From NCBI RefSeq assembly GCF_963678635.1, contig NC_087068.1:46267785-46331784 (forward strand): a stretch of 64,000 nucleotides of DNA. Direction: 5' to 3'. Both the position numbers and the translations under genes were made by a program. The notes beneath the pieces were generated by a model. The model saw only the letters and a program-made list of their open reading frames with translations. It searched no databases and was not told the DNA's origin. This stretch comes from Symsagittifera roscoffensis. Lineage: Eukaryota; Xenacoelomorpha; Acoela; Convolutidae. Shown here in pieces: positions 12,040-24,059 of the stretch (its first letter is position 1; each line of letters starts with the position of its first letter).

Positions 12040-13315
12040 TTAAGCTGTTGCGATATGAAGAATGTTCTTTGTAACTTTTCGGTCAGAAGTTATAAACACA
12101 TTTGATGATCTAATCCCCCGTATAAAAATTTCCACGTTCGCAGTCAATGCAGTGGAAAATTGGAGCTCAACTGAGACGGAGCTGTTGGTAAGTTCTGGAT
12201 GCAAAAACCATGAGCGTCTTGCTGTGGGTTAGTTAAATCAAAACACATAATGAAATAACTATTATAGTTTTGCAGAGTGATTCCAAGGCGACAGTTCAAC
12301 AGTCCTAATGCTGAAAGTGTATTGTAGAAAAGACGTTTATGGTCCCTTGTATCAATTGGGGTACTTGCTATTGGTAATCCGTTACGTCTCAATGTAATCT
12401 GCTCCAAGTCAAACTTTTGATAGTTGAAGGGGTTTGTTCGATTTGTCACAAGCATTATTCGTATTCATTGGAATTATGACTTGTCTCACTGGTTCCCGAG
12501 CAAATATATCTTCATGTCGCCAGCTGTTGGCAGAAATGTTTTTGTGATTTCTTCTTGGTGGGGATAATTTGCAGGAGTTTTCAACAATGTCGATTCAATA
12601 GCTGAGAGTACTTGGTCTGTCACTGTCATTTTTTTACATATAGGTTCGCCTCGATGATTTCAAGCTTATAATGTTTGGCGGCGTCTTCCGATATAATGAG
12701 AAAATCTTCGAGAGATCGCCGATATGAAATTCTCAGCGTTACATCACTCAGCATCTAAAAAAATTCAATACCAGCCGGTCCAAAAAACGAGACTTCTCTT
12801 GATTCCCGAATCAGTTCTTTATTACTTGTAAATTCTGCACCGTTTATTGCCCCGGGAACAATTTCTAGTCGATATCCTTGACACTTAAACCAAGAATCTT
12901 TTGCACCTTGGCTGTTTGAAAATTCAGTTCCAATGAAGCTCTTGTGAGCAAAATTACCATTAGCGTTTGAGATTTTGAGTCCATTGGCAGATAGTGTACA
13001 GTCAGAGAAAATAGAATAAAGAGAGTTGTTGACAAGAAACGGGGAATCGGAAACAGAAGCATCTGCATTATCATAGTTCAAATCTGCTCCGTTAGCTTGT
13101 GTAACTTTGCTTCGTATTTCCAGAAAAATTTTTTGCAGGTCAACAAAATTATTACGGTCACCGGTGATTTCAACTTCAAGCATTGGTCCATTAGGTGAAT
13201 AGACAGGTCCAATTTTTTGATCGAAAGCGTTTTAAAATGTAATCAAAAGGAGTTGTTTTTCAAACAAATCCAGAGAGCTATGGGTAGCTTCATTGGGTAA
13301 CAAATTAGCGATCAT
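12040..13315 (-). pseudogene. MCP: Major capsid protein (double jelly-roll type), copy 1
   Basis: Resembles the Polinton capsid family known in nematodes as F54H12.2-like. The N-terminal part holds ATHSSLDLFEK and GPMLEVEITGDRNNFVDL, followed by PFLVNNSLYSIFSDCTLS. The second half holds TNRTNPFNYQKF and GLPIASTPI, a segment typical of the second jelly roll, and the end is SDRKVTKN. Breaks: TAA at 13232-13234, TAG near 12755 and further frame changes between 12650 and 12100. About 425 codons in all. Its ATG overlaps the stop of the upstream gene as ATGA (13312-13315). Copy 2 carries the same protein at 34990-36303. Confidence 0.82.
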
Positions 13316-13722
13316 GTTTTATGTTTGACAAAAAATCTGCTCGACTTCTCACTGGTCTGGCTTCTCTTCGAATGGTTGTTTTTTTTTCGAGCCCCTACTG
13401 ACCTTCTTCTTCGGAATCCGTTCCTTGGTGTCTTTTGACGGTGCCTACCATCATCGAGTTGTTTTCTTGCAGTTTTTGTGACAGTGTTTTTCAATGCTTG
13501 TTTAGGAGACTTCTTTTTCATAGCGATATCAATCAGTTCTGGCGCTGCACTCATCAAAAGTTCTGTGCCCAGTTTTTTCGCAGCCGGTAGAATAACCCGT
13601 CGTTCAAACGGTATAGCAACATGACCAATACCCGTAGCCAAAGCGCCAAATCCGATGCCGCGTTGTCGGTAGTGTCCAGAGAAATGAGGAAGTGAAGCTT
13701 GCTTTGTATAATATTGTTCCAT
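13312..13722 (-). CDS. Small basic virion protein (Polinton pX-like), copy 1
   Basis: An open frame of 136 codons. The N-terminus has HFSGHYRQRGIGFGALATG, a glycine-rich segment, followed by an amphipathic stretch (ILPAAKKLGTELL) and a strongly basic C-terminus rich in Arg and Lys. Polintons and adintoviruses carry a small protein of this composition between the penton and capsid genes, compared by others with adenovirus pX/pVI. The copy 2 homologue at 34584 shares the first motif almost unchanged. It is open from ATG to TGA, though it sits in a dead element. Function as a nucleic-acid-binding or membrane-active core protein is inference. Confidence 0.7.
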   Translation of the reverse strand: MEQYYTKQASLPHFSGHYRQRGIGFGALATGIGHVAIPFERRVILPAAKKLGTELLMSAAPELIDIAMKKKSPKQALKNTVTKTARKQLDDGRHRQKTPRNGFRRRRSVGARKKNNHSKRSQTSEKSSRFFVKHKT

Positions 13723-13728
13723 TGGTTT

Positions 13729-14577
13729 TCAATCAAAACGCTTGAATTTAGGAGTCAACACAACTTTACCAGCTCCTGCAAAGGGCACTAGTCTTCCAGT
13801 TTCTGTGCGCAACTGTACCGATATTGATTTTACAGATGAAGTGAATAATTTTTTTGTAGTCTAAATAAGTGAAGTCTTTTCGATGATTAGGTTCAATGCT
13901 GCAGGCACTACCGTCTGTGACGCGTAACAATAGGGCCTTTGCATCTCCAACAGTTTGGTATTGAATAATGTCAATATAGACGAAAATTAGACGTGTCCCA
14001 CTTGATAAGTCATATGGGAATTGAGATTCGTGCAGTTCGTTTCCCTCATAAGATGCATCGAAGGAGGGTATCATTTTGTAACCAATGTGATATTCACCGT
14101 TCTCATCAAGCTTTACATTGTAGCCTAATAGACTGCGTATTTAAAGACTTGGGAATGAGATTCTTTCATTTGCGTTCATCCAAATGCTCATGCTATTCGT
14201 GATTTCTTGAGGACTTGCATCGAAATGAATTTTGTCTTTGAGTGTTGTTTTTATCTCATTAATCAATTGTTCTATAAATAAGTACTCTCTTGATTTGATA
14301 AAAACTTTTTCGCCAAAGTAAGGTCTGGAAATTTTGTTCCGATTGCCAGCGTAGGAATTACTGGCTACCACTTCGGATGCTCTGAAGTACCTAAATTCCT
14401 CATCAGTAAAATTGCTTAACTTTGTTGGGAAAATTATTTCTGAGAGAGCAACTCTCCAATTTCCGTCTAAAACTATTTCTTCTTTACAAAGTTTCTAAAA
14501 TTGGCCAAAGTGTTGTCTGGGAAATAATCCATTGATGCTGTTGAAATCAAACGTAGAGTAAACTAATCACTGCCCAT
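13729..14577 (-). pseudogene. Minor capsid (penton) protein, copy 1
   Basis: Homologous to copy 2 33686-34559. Recognisable pieces: ISTASMDYFPDNTLANF near the start, WRVALSEIIFP, SIWMNANERISF, then YIDIIQYQTVGDAKALLLRV and CSIEPNHRKDF, which correspond to the Polinton penton motif in which a D-I/L-I is followed by a VGD-PLLR string. The end is GRLVPFAGAGKVVL in another frame. Breaks include TAG close to the start, a frameshift near 14490 and one near 13830. Its start overlaps the integrase stop by 11 bp. Single jelly-roll fold is family knowledge and not visible here. Confidence 0.72.
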
Positions 14578-15430
14578 TTTCGTTATAATCAGCTTTGTTT
14601 CCAATTAAACTAAGTTCTTTTTCACAAAATTTTACGTTGATTTCTTCCTTTTCCGCACCAATGAGACTGTATGTTGGAGTGTTTACGGTAGGAATGGCAA
14701 TTATTTCAAAAACTTTGTCTGTAAAAATCTGAATGTAACCTTTTCTAAAAGGCAAGTCAGTTTTCGCTGTTCGCACATAGTCACCAACATAAAATATTGG
14801 ATTCTGTACCAACTTGGATGAACTGTTTGCTATTAATGATACTAAAGCAGGTAGATGTTTTCTTGTGACCTTGTTTGGAGCCAATTTTGTTACTCTATTA
14901 ACGCGTGAGTTAATCGTTTGAACAAAATTTTGTAATTTGTCAATATAACTGTAAGTTCATTCAAACTCCAAGTACTTGTAGATAAAACTTTGCAGCGATC
15001 GAATGCTTCTTTCGGCAAACGCTGGTTTATTTTCACTGTGAGTATTGTATTTGATGATTTCTCGTTTAATACATAACTTTTCGAACTCTCCTTTAAACTC
15101 GGTGCCTTTATCAACCCAAACTTTTTTTGGTTGTTTTGTTTTCATCATTTTTTTGAAAGCTTCGGTTGCTTCTTTAGATTATTTGGTCTTCAGAGGTTCC
15201 ACTTGCAAGTAACGAGAGAGACAATTGACAGCAACTAACAGATATCGTACCCTTCGGTTATATTTAGCCAATTTATCAACATAAGCCAAGTCAAGGGACC
15301 AAATTTCGTTGATATCGTTAACAATCACTTTTAGCCAAGGATATGTTTTACGAAACAATCCATACTTTGTATGTAATGATTGAGATCTCAGAAATATTTT
15401 GAATTTTTTGGTGAGAGTTGGATTGCGCTT
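14567..15430 (-). pseudogene. INT: Retroviral-type DDE integrase, copy 1
   Basis: Polinton integrase of the retrovirus/Ty3 class. Reading leftwards: FLRSQSLHTKYG (zinc-domain side), SLDLAYVDKLAKYN with the first catalytic Asp, a region where VAVNCLSRY replaces the usual Asp by Asn, then VWVDKGTEFKG with the second catalytic Asp, PAFAERSIRS with the catalytic Glu, and the C-terminal part GDYVRTAKTDLPFRKGY. Breaks: TAA near 15184, a TGA at about 14960 after YKYLEFE, and a TGA just upstream at 15431. The start is therefore unclear. It abuts the divergent polymerase gene, leaving only about 110 bp for a shared control region. Confidence 0.82.
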
Positions 15431-15549
15431 TCACATCGTTAATATTAACTTCTCTTGAACAACATTTTATTTCAACTCATGAGAACATAGCCAATTTATG
15501 TGAATAATGTAATTAAGACTTTGTTTCTAGCAATGAACTCAATAACCAT

Positions 15550-18500
15550 ATGATTACTCTTCATAGTAATTCTGTCGCTACTGGTAACAATACTGCAGCC
15601 ACCAGCAAAAACGAAAAAATTGCCCCGAACATGAATTTGAATGACATTGAATTATATGAATCTGCTTTCAATGGTACCCTGAAAACTTTTCTTATTCCTG
15701 GTGATGATAGTGAAGATATTTTAGAATTTATGTCTAAGCACAAAGAACAAAACCAAAATTTGATTTTGGCAATCGGTTTCCAATGGCCCCAAAAAGTTCA
15801 AATTTCATTAAATTTGAGTTTACAAAACCGTCAGTGATCAATGAAGAAGATCTGAACAACCCCATTCAAAATGAGCTTGTTGACATTTATGTTAATTCCC
15901 TTTTGGTTCCGATTCTAGCCTACGGACTTGCGGATGGAACATTTTAAGAAATGGTCGATAGAATGCAATCGGTGCTTCATTCATATGCTTCACACGGAAG
16001 CGGATGGGTTTTACAACAAGTGCTGAGATTGTTTATCAAATTTGGTAAAATGAATCCCATTCGAGGGTCCATGACTGTTTTAATCTTTGTTTTACTGCTG
16101 CTTATCACCTTCATTATCGTTTGAATTTAATTGTTGGAAGATACGAAGATCCAGCTGCTGAAAAAACATGCCCTACAGCTTACAGAACCAGCAACGCCAA
16201 AAAAACCAATCGGTGAGTTTCCAACCCAAAAATGTTTCAGAGATAAACCCGAATTTGAACATTTGAACAAAGTTCGTGTCAATGTGTTTCTTTATGAAAA
16301 AGGAGACTTGGTGCCTATGTTGATATCAAAAATGAGTCTGAACATACGTTCAGTATGGATGTTTTGTTGTTATTTGAGCCGGGTAAACATCATTTTGTGT
16401 TAAGAACTAACCTTTTAAGTTATAAATGTGAAATCAAAATTTATAAATTCCGGACCTTTATGCGCCTGTGTCGCAACTGTTTTCATATAAGTTATAGCGA
16501 AGAAGCGAACAAGATGCATCAAAGATCATGCAAAGAACATGAACCTGCAGTAATAAAAATGCCATCCGTTGAAGATGGAAGCAATAAATAAAAATTTAAC
16601 AACTATGCAGCACTTAGTTTTGTTCCTGTTGTTATCTACTTCAATATAGAATTGTTTTTGAAACCTGTAACCCTATGCAATAACAACCCGAACACTTCGT
16701 CGTCTAGGAACTTAGAAAAACATGAACCCTCTGGTTACTCTCCTTGTGCGATTGAACATGATTCTTCAAAACCATACTTTTTTGATTTAAACAGTAGTAA
16801 AAAATGTATGCCAAAGTTCATCGAGCAGTTACAAATACTAGACAAACAAATCAACCAACAAAAAAATCGCTACCCAAACTATATTGACAATCGATCTATC
16901 CTGAAGCAGGATGAAACCACTTCATGCTGGTTGTGCCTAGCAGAGTTTGTTGAAGGTGAAACAAAATGTTTGGACCACTGTCACTACAGTGGTGAATTCC
17001 TAGAGTGGGCGCACTCAAAGTGTAACCTAGCGCGACGAAAGGTGCGATATACACCAGTTGTTGGACACAATATACAAAATTATGATCTTCACCATATTTG
17101 TTTGGCTTTGGGTGAGTTGGATGCACGATCCAAGTCACACCCGCAACAGATGAGAAGTATATCTCACTAAGCATTGGTGTATTGGTTGACACTTACACAC
17201 GAGCAAATGGTGTTAAGCAAAATGTCTATGAATACATGCGATTCATAGACTCATGTAAATGTTTGAATTCTTCGTTGCAAAAACTTGTTGGTAATTTACC
17301 AGCTAATAAGTTCTCTATACTAGATGAACACTTCAAACAAGCTGATGAGAGTTTTCGTGCACTTCTAAAGAGGAAAGTTTTTTACCCTTTTTCCTAAATG
17401 TCAAATTGATTAAAGTTTGATGAACAAAATCTGCCACCACTCAGTGCATGGGGAAACTCCTTAGAAGGAGAAAAAATCAGTGTTAGTGAGGAAGATTTAA
17501 AACATGCTCAAACAGTCTTCGATAAATTCAATTGCATAAACTTTTAGCAATATCACAATCTCTATCTCACATGTGATACTCTTCTTCTCGCACGTTTTTT
17601 TGAAGAGTTTCGTTCGATAACTCACGCAAGCTACAGATTAGATTGCGCGCATCATTTTACTGCGTCGAATCTTGCGGGAGATGCTTTCAAGAGGATCTGT
17701 AATGCTGATATTGAACTTCTTTCGGAAAGAGAGCATTTAGAAATGGTGGAAAGTATGATGTGAGGTGGGATAGCATCTGTTTTTCAAAAAAAAAAATTCA
17801 ATGCAAACAACCCGTACATGAATGAAAAGTAAAACCCACAAGAAAAAACAAGTTATGGCTTCATGTTGGATGCAAATAATCTATTTGGAGGTGTTATGCA
17901 AATGCATAAATTACCAGCACGGTACTTTGAGTTAATCCATGTTAAGGAAGACGGCGAAGTTAGTACAAGCAGTGAAACGAGCCTTGATGAAAAATTGGCA
18001 ACTCCAGAAGATTCGGATATTGGCTTCATTCTTGAAGTAGATCTCGAGTACCCTCAAGAACTTCATGAAACCCATCGAGACTATCCTTTATCACCAACCA
18101 AAGAAGTGGTGCCAGAGCAGTGGTTAAGTGATTACCAACGAGATCTGGCAGAACAAATGAAAAGCAAAGATAATTATCGAGTTGCTCCTGGCAAAGTAAA
18201 AAAACTGCTTCAGACATTGCATAACAAGAGTAATTATACAGTGCATTACAAACTCTTACAACTCTATGTTCGGTTGGGTTTGAAAATAACGAATGTACAT
18301 AGAGTTTTAAAGTTCAAGCAAGAACTATGGTTAGAACCCTTTTTAACCCTAAACACATACAAAAGGAAAGCTGCACGAAACAAATTTGAAAAAGCACTGT
18401 ATAAATTGTTGAATAATTCTGCTTATGGAAAAACATGCGAATCGAAAAGAAAAAGAGTGAAGGTTAATATTGTACATAACACTGAAGAAACGATGCAACA

Positions 18501-20296
18501 AATTCCTGCTTTTGACTTCAAGACAATTAAAATATTTGGTGATGATTTAGCGGCATTGACGTCAGCACAACGAGTCATTAATTGGAATGTACCTACCATA
18601 GTAGGAGCATGCGTGCTTGAAATCGCTAAATTGAAATGTATCGGTTTCACTATGAAATTATGAAACCAAACATTAGTGTCGATTCCTTTACTCCGATACT
18701 GATAGTTTGCTTTACGAAATAGAAACCGAAAAGAATGCAGATTTTTACGAAATTTTGAAAAAACAAATCCGACATTATTGACGAATTCGATTTCTCAAAT
18801 TATCCCAAAAACCATCCCTTGTTGAACAAGCAAAACAAACTGACAGTTCTCAAATACAAAGATGAGTTCCCAGCCGACACCATCACGGACTTCATTGCTT
18901 TAAAACCCAAGTTATACTCCATCGTCTCTCTAAGTGATTATTTTCAATACTCATCAAAATTTTGTTGAAAAAATTAGCACTTTTTGTTAAATTTGTCGAC
19001 AAAAAAATTGGGAAAAACGAAAATTTGTGAGAAAAAAAATTTGTCCAAAAGTTTGATAAAATTGTCAAAGTTTGATCAAATTTTTTTTGATAAAATTGTC
19101 TGAAAAAATTTGGCAAAAAATTTCTTTTCGAAAAAAAATTTGTCGAAAATTTGGGGAAAAAAACTTTAAAAAAAAATTGTCGAAAAAAAAATTTAGGAAA
19201 AAACTTTTTTTTCGAAAAAAATATTTTTCGAAAATGAGGGAAAAAGAGAAATTTTTAGAAGAAAAAATTTGTCGAAAAAAAATTTGGGAAAAAATTTTTT
19301 TTTCGAAAAAAAATATGTCGAAAATTAGGTAAAAAAAAACCCCTCCCCTTGTCCAACTCTTATCGTCACATGTTTTAAATACATCATCTCCAAATTTACT
19401 TAGTCATGTTCATGACCACACATTAGACCACACATAATCATATCGATTTTTATCACCCAATCATCATAATGAGTTAGTAGTCAATGAATAAACGATTAGT
19501 AATCATTTATTCATTTTATTTAGATCATCATAAGGTTTCAGCCGAAGGCATTTCCAGGGCGAATCAAAATTTTCCATCTCATCGGAAGTATGAAGAAACT
19601 CCTGGGACGGGTAGTCTCTATCGATCTGAAAACACCAGAATTGCATCTGACCGTCATGTTCTGAATACTTTTCGTACGAATAAGATAGCATTGTCATCGT
19701 TCGACGATAAACGGTATATATTGGATGATGGCATTTCAACGTTGCCATATGGTTACATCGAGTCTTCAGAACCGCCTTCAAACGATAGTCGTCGTGGTAA
19801 TAACAGCTCTGCATTTCATGCCGATAGTGCGACCGATGAAACGTTAGATCGAGATAGTGATGATGATGACGATCGAGATGCATTGGTTGCTCATTTTGAA
19901 GACAATGACGCACCAATAGAATGGGATCAAGAGAATATACTAGATTGTGTGTCGCAAGAACTTGATCGAACACAAATAGACTGGGATTATACGCAAGATG
20001 TGCAATACGATAGTCAAGATAGCTTCATTGACCCCAGCACAAGTCAATCACATGTACATCGTTCATTGTTCGATCTTATGTTAACAGCCTCAAATGAAAT
20101 AGGATTCCAGACTCCGGATCCTGGATTTGCACGTCTCGATCAGATAAACGAAAGTGGCCTTGACAGTGACGATATTGCCGATTTGAGTGCTGAAGCTTCT
20201 GCAGAATCGTCTTCAGAATCGTCGAATAAATCTTTTCTAGATCGTGAAGCCGTCGAAGATGTGCCAACGCAATCAAAACGTTTTCGCAGGAATTAA
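15550..20296 (+). pseudogene. POLB: Protein-primed DNA polymerase B, copy 1
   Basis: The fragments follow the Polinton polymerase in order: AFNGTLKTF and HGSGW (N-terminal domain), FEHLNKVRVNVF, a CxxC...H...C finger at about 16460-16530, YFNIE in the exonuclease I position (Asp changed to Asn), CWLCLAEF and DHCHYSGEFLEWAHSKCN, HNIQNYDLH (exonuclease II), ASNLAGDAF, DANNLFGG (motif A), NNSAYGKTCE (motif B), YSDTDSLLYE (motif C) and a C-terminal DDKRYILDDG. The part from 17182 to 18663 is one frame with four stops (17395, 17545, 17761, 17830). Frameshifts lie near 15780, 16320, 17110 and 18630. A probable intron spans 18934-19523. An acidic Asp/Ser-rich tail ends in SKRFRRN. Confidence 0.85.
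18934..19523 (+). other. Probable intron in copy 1 polymerase, filled with simple sequence
   Basis: The reading frame leaves at CTCTAA|GTGATT and resumes at TTTATTTAG|ATCATC, phase 1. The copy 2 polymerase has a canonical GTAAGT...TTTTAG intron at the same residue and phase. About 19000-19330 is a run of A/T-rich near-repeats built from AAAAAAATTTGTCGAAAA words, which probably expanded inside the intron. Confidence 0.7.
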
Positions 20297-20646
20297 GAAA
20301 AAAAAATTTGTTAATGTGATAGTGTGTAAAATATTGTGCAGTAAAGAGTAACAGCATTTACATTCAGTGGCCCAGCCAGAAATAATTTTGCTTCAAACGC
20401 TTCTTATCTAATATTGACTTTAAGACGAGTTTTATGTTTTAATGTGTACCAGTGTGCATGTTAGATTTGGTGTTATATTTGAACCAAAAGTTGACAAAAT
20501 TCAATTTAACGTTGAAACGTATGTTCTCCGTTTAATTATTCAACAGTTTCTTCCTGAAAGTACTTCACATAGACGTTTACAGAAACCAGTCTATAGTAAT
20601 ACATAAAAATTTCAAGCAGATTCTATTCATATTATCCAAACATATT

Positions 20647-20900
20647 CGGTGCAGAAATCAAGCGTCTTTCATATACCATGCATGAAACGTTCGCTATAAC
20701 CACTTCATATACCACTCCAATTTGGTGCATGAACAAAAAGAACGAAATACACCGTTTGGGCGTTTGGACGACTTAGCTATCAACCTAACAAAAATAACAT
20801 TCAGGATCATTGGTTGAAAAAACTTTACATTGGGATCAAATTTGTGGGTTCATTATTTGGGATCATGAAAAATTTTACAAGGTATCAGTACTTTTACATG
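20647..20900 (-). repeat. Right terminal inverted repeat of Polinton copy 1
   Basis: Reverse complement of 11085-11340 with scattered mismatches and small indels. It starts at CGGTGCAGAAATCAAGCGTC. Outside it lies a C-run at about 20969-20992. Confidence 0.85.
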
Positions 20901-23780
20901 GGATCTCAAAAATTTACGTTGCGATCTCAATTTTATTCGCAATGATCCCTCCGGAGATCATCCCCCTCCCCCCCCCCCCCCCCCTCCGATCCCAGTTTAA
21001 ATTAGCTATACTACTCGACCTAAAGAATCAAATGGTTTTTGGCCCTGTAAAACCTAATAATTTTCTTTTTTTTTCCTCAACATGTCCAACAGGTGTGCCC
21101 AAATTTGTCTAGTGATCCAGACCCTGCTAGGGGATGATGTAAGTTTTTTCTTGTGCGTATAAAACAAATATATTACACTTTACGATTTAAGAAAAAAAAT
21201 ATTTTTAAACATAATTGTCAAATAATACATATTTGATAATTTAATTAAGATGAATCTTTTTTTAATTTTTCTGCGAACACTTCAGCAAACAGTCAGATGC
21301 AGATCGGGAACATGGCCGAAAAAAATATGTGCCAATCTTATACGAATTTTAAACCTGTTCGGATCTGTCCGATCAGTAATACGTTATGCTCTGTATATGT
21401 ATATGTCAGCCAGTCTTTTCTTGCTAACGCTCCTCTCCTCAAAAAATTATTAAAATGGAACACCACAATTGTGTGTATAATATGTACAACTGGTTCCACT
21501 AAAAGTATCTAACTGCTTAGCCGGAGTTAAGCATTTCATAATTTAAAAAGTTAAACAATTCATGATGAACAACAACAAAATCACTCCAAGTCCCTTAGAA
21601 TTTTTTTTTCATAGGTCGCATAAAATCGTTAGCAAACTATTTACTCACTGGACTAAAACTTCATAAAGCCACTGCTAAAAACAACATTTTTTTGGCAGGT
21701 TCTAAGTTCTGGTTGATTTTACAACAAAAAATCATTTCAACTATTTTGTAGGGGAAATATAATTTCAAAAGCTGTTAGTTCAAAAACGCATGAAAAATAA
21801 GTAATGCATTTCGCTAGCCCTCAATTTAAAAAATTTACAATATTGCACTTCGAACTAGTAGAACGCGGGAGAAAGATGATAAAATTGAGTTATATTTGAG
21901 AATCAAACAAAAGAGACGCCAAACATAAATCTTGAGTTGAATGGATTAATTATGAATAAATTTCTTGGAACAAGTTTTTTGTCATTCAAGCGGGTGTGTA
22001 GTTTTGGTTTTTTAAATATTTCAAAAACTTTATCTCAGGTATCTGTTGAGACAATTAACTGGCCTTTAACATACCTCGGGAGCTTAAACTGTTTAAATTA
22101 ACAGTTTTTTGTTGTCACATACATCTGTCTATTCTTATTCAAATTATTTCAAGTTTCAAACAGTTTCAATTTTTTTTAATTTAACTCCAAATTTCTGAGA
22201 AAGGGTTTGGTTTGTATCAAATTCTGATAACAATTTATAAAAACGCTGAACTCAAAACTAAATTTTTTTTTACAAAATTAAAACATATAGGTTACTTGTT
22301 TGTTTATTTGTGGGTTTGTTTGATTTCTATATATGTATTCGAAAAAGAAGGACTGGAAAACAAGCTGATAGAACAATTAGTATCATCCCATTTGTTATTA
22401 GTAGGCAAAGGTTCAACACCGGTAACGCTGAGCGGGGGAGGGTAGAGGAGTGAGCAGGGTGCGGAAAAGAGCAGGAGCAAAAGTTTATTTATTATACTTT
22501 CGACACGTTTCACTCGGTTTGTAACGCAAACTTGTGTTCGCATGTAACTGATACAAATGCATGTACCCATAACATGATTTGGTTCAAAATGGGCAAAAAT
22601 GACACTTTGTCAACATACATTTATTCTTTTTCACAATCGGCTTGAAATCTGTTAGGACAAATTATTTTGTTATGTGTGTGGTGATATTGTCCATAACAAG
22701 AAACTTGAATACATCCGGGCTAATCGGTTTCATTGCCTCCTACAAATTTCACTAAACACTTGAAAAACTTCAACATAATGAAATTATAAAATGAACAAGT
22801 TCTTCTTAAATGCGGTTTAATTTCGTCTGGTTTCCTTGGTGGCTGAACATGTGATAAACTTAAATAACCTACAAAAACTTCAGTCTTTTAAACACTCTAG
22901 ATTGACAAAATTATTGATAAACCAACAATCTGTAGTTAGTTCAAATTAGAAAAAGAAGTGAAACCTCGGATATCAAACCTAGAAAGTAATATAAAGAAGT
23001 TATATGGAATATCATCGACATGTGCACAAAATATAACTGATTCCAATATAAATAATTGCCAAACTGTTTAACCAAGTTAAAGCGTTTCAGATTTTATAAA
23101 GTAAGAGGAGTGAAATAATGAATCCCATTCAATTAATTTTTTTTTGAAGGTTTTAGTCATTCAGTGAGCGAATTAACTAAACAGAGAACCACTTATACAT
23201 ACCTGCTGGAGCCAACAGTGTTACACGAACAGGATTATCCGGAGAGAGTTAAGCGGGAAATCTCTTACTACAATATTTTAGAAGGGAAATATCGATCCCA
23301 CATCTGATAATCACCGTTGATAACAATCATTGGCCGCATGGGGACGACTCGGTGGCCCATGGGAATATGATTTTTGTCCTAATTATCATGATTACTTGAA
23401 AATAAATTTTGATTATGGTCAACGATATAAATGAATAAAATTTGAGTGATGTCTAACGAGAAATTAGACTTGTTTTCAACCAACTTTGGGATATTTATCT
23501 ACCTAAATTATCAGTTTTTCCATTGTCTTAAAACTCTTTCTATTCTTATTGAGTTATACTAGTTTATACCGTAATGGACTGCTAAAGAGTGGTTCAATAA
23601 TTTGAAGGAACAAAAAGGAAATCCGCTACTCAATAAATGAAGATTTAACCAATGTGTTTACACTACCAAAGGAACTAGAAGGTTTTGATGTTTTCTTTTT
23701 CAGTTAAAATATTTCCGTAATTTATTAATATGATGATTGATTTTTCAAAAAGCTCTTTAATGAACTATTAAAGAGATTGA
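20901..23780. other. No gene seen
   Basis: AT-rich sequence with a C-run at 20969-20992. The open frames of 60-100 codons here have no recognisable motif and no support. The G-rich stretch at 22430-22482 weakly resembles 10318-10372 in the same orientation. Confidence 0.55.
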
Positions 23781-23784
23781 AAAA

Positions 23785-23957
23785 GGAGATGAAAATCAGA
23801 AAGCTGAAGATTGGGAGGAGAGCGCAGAAGAGGAAGACGAATATGAAGAAGAGAGTGAAGACGGATAGGATAGGCAGAAGGTGATAGTGACGATGAGCCT
23901 CTTATCATCAAGAAAAGACGAGAGGCCCTGATTTTGTCCTCTGATAACGATGAATGA
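23785..23957 (+). pseudogene. Acidic-then-basic protein tail remnant
   Basis: One frame reads EDWEESAEEEDEYEEESEDG and stops. The next frame reads SDDEPLIIKKRREALILSS and ends in SDNDE with a stop. Acidic tracts followed by short basic clusters close the polymerase genes of copies 1 and 2 (SKRFRRN; AKKSRRVLNRSQ), so this may be the tail of another decayed polymerase. It lies upstream of the copy 3 polymerase body and cannot be its own tail without rearrangement. An acidic linker within the N-terminal half is the alternative. Confidence 0.4.
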
Positions 23958-24059
23958 TACCAATCAAAATGAATCAGTGATCATGTTAATGGTTTTTACT
24001 AACATGTAAAAAAAACCCAGTGCTATTACCCAGTCAAGGCATCATGAATATCTTCATGT

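Larger units (their letters stand above)
11085..20900. mobile_element. Polinton/Maverick copy 1 (about 9.8 kb, divergent architecture)
   Basis: Inverted repeats of about 255 bp at 11085-11340 and 20647-20900 enclose a leftward virion block (integrase, penton, small basic protein, major capsid, protease) and a rightward DNA polymerase B. This is the standard Polinton gene kit except that no packaging ATPase was found. It is shorter than the usual 15-20 kb of the family. Every large gene has in-frame stops or frameshifts, so the copy is dead. No 6-bp target duplication could be recognised because the outer repeat edges are indistinct. Confidence 0.85.

Noticed and set aside
11796-17832. Reassigned genetic code to explain in-frame stops
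   Set aside because: All three stop codons appear in frame, many TGG Trp codons remain, and TACC and LIX1 read correctly with the standard code.
19072-19332. Lys/Phe-rich frame of 86 codons
   Set aside because: Simple A/T-rich sequence inside the probable polymerase intron.
19503-19973. 156-codon minus-strand frame
   Set aside because: Antisense to the polymerase C-terminal exon of copy 1.
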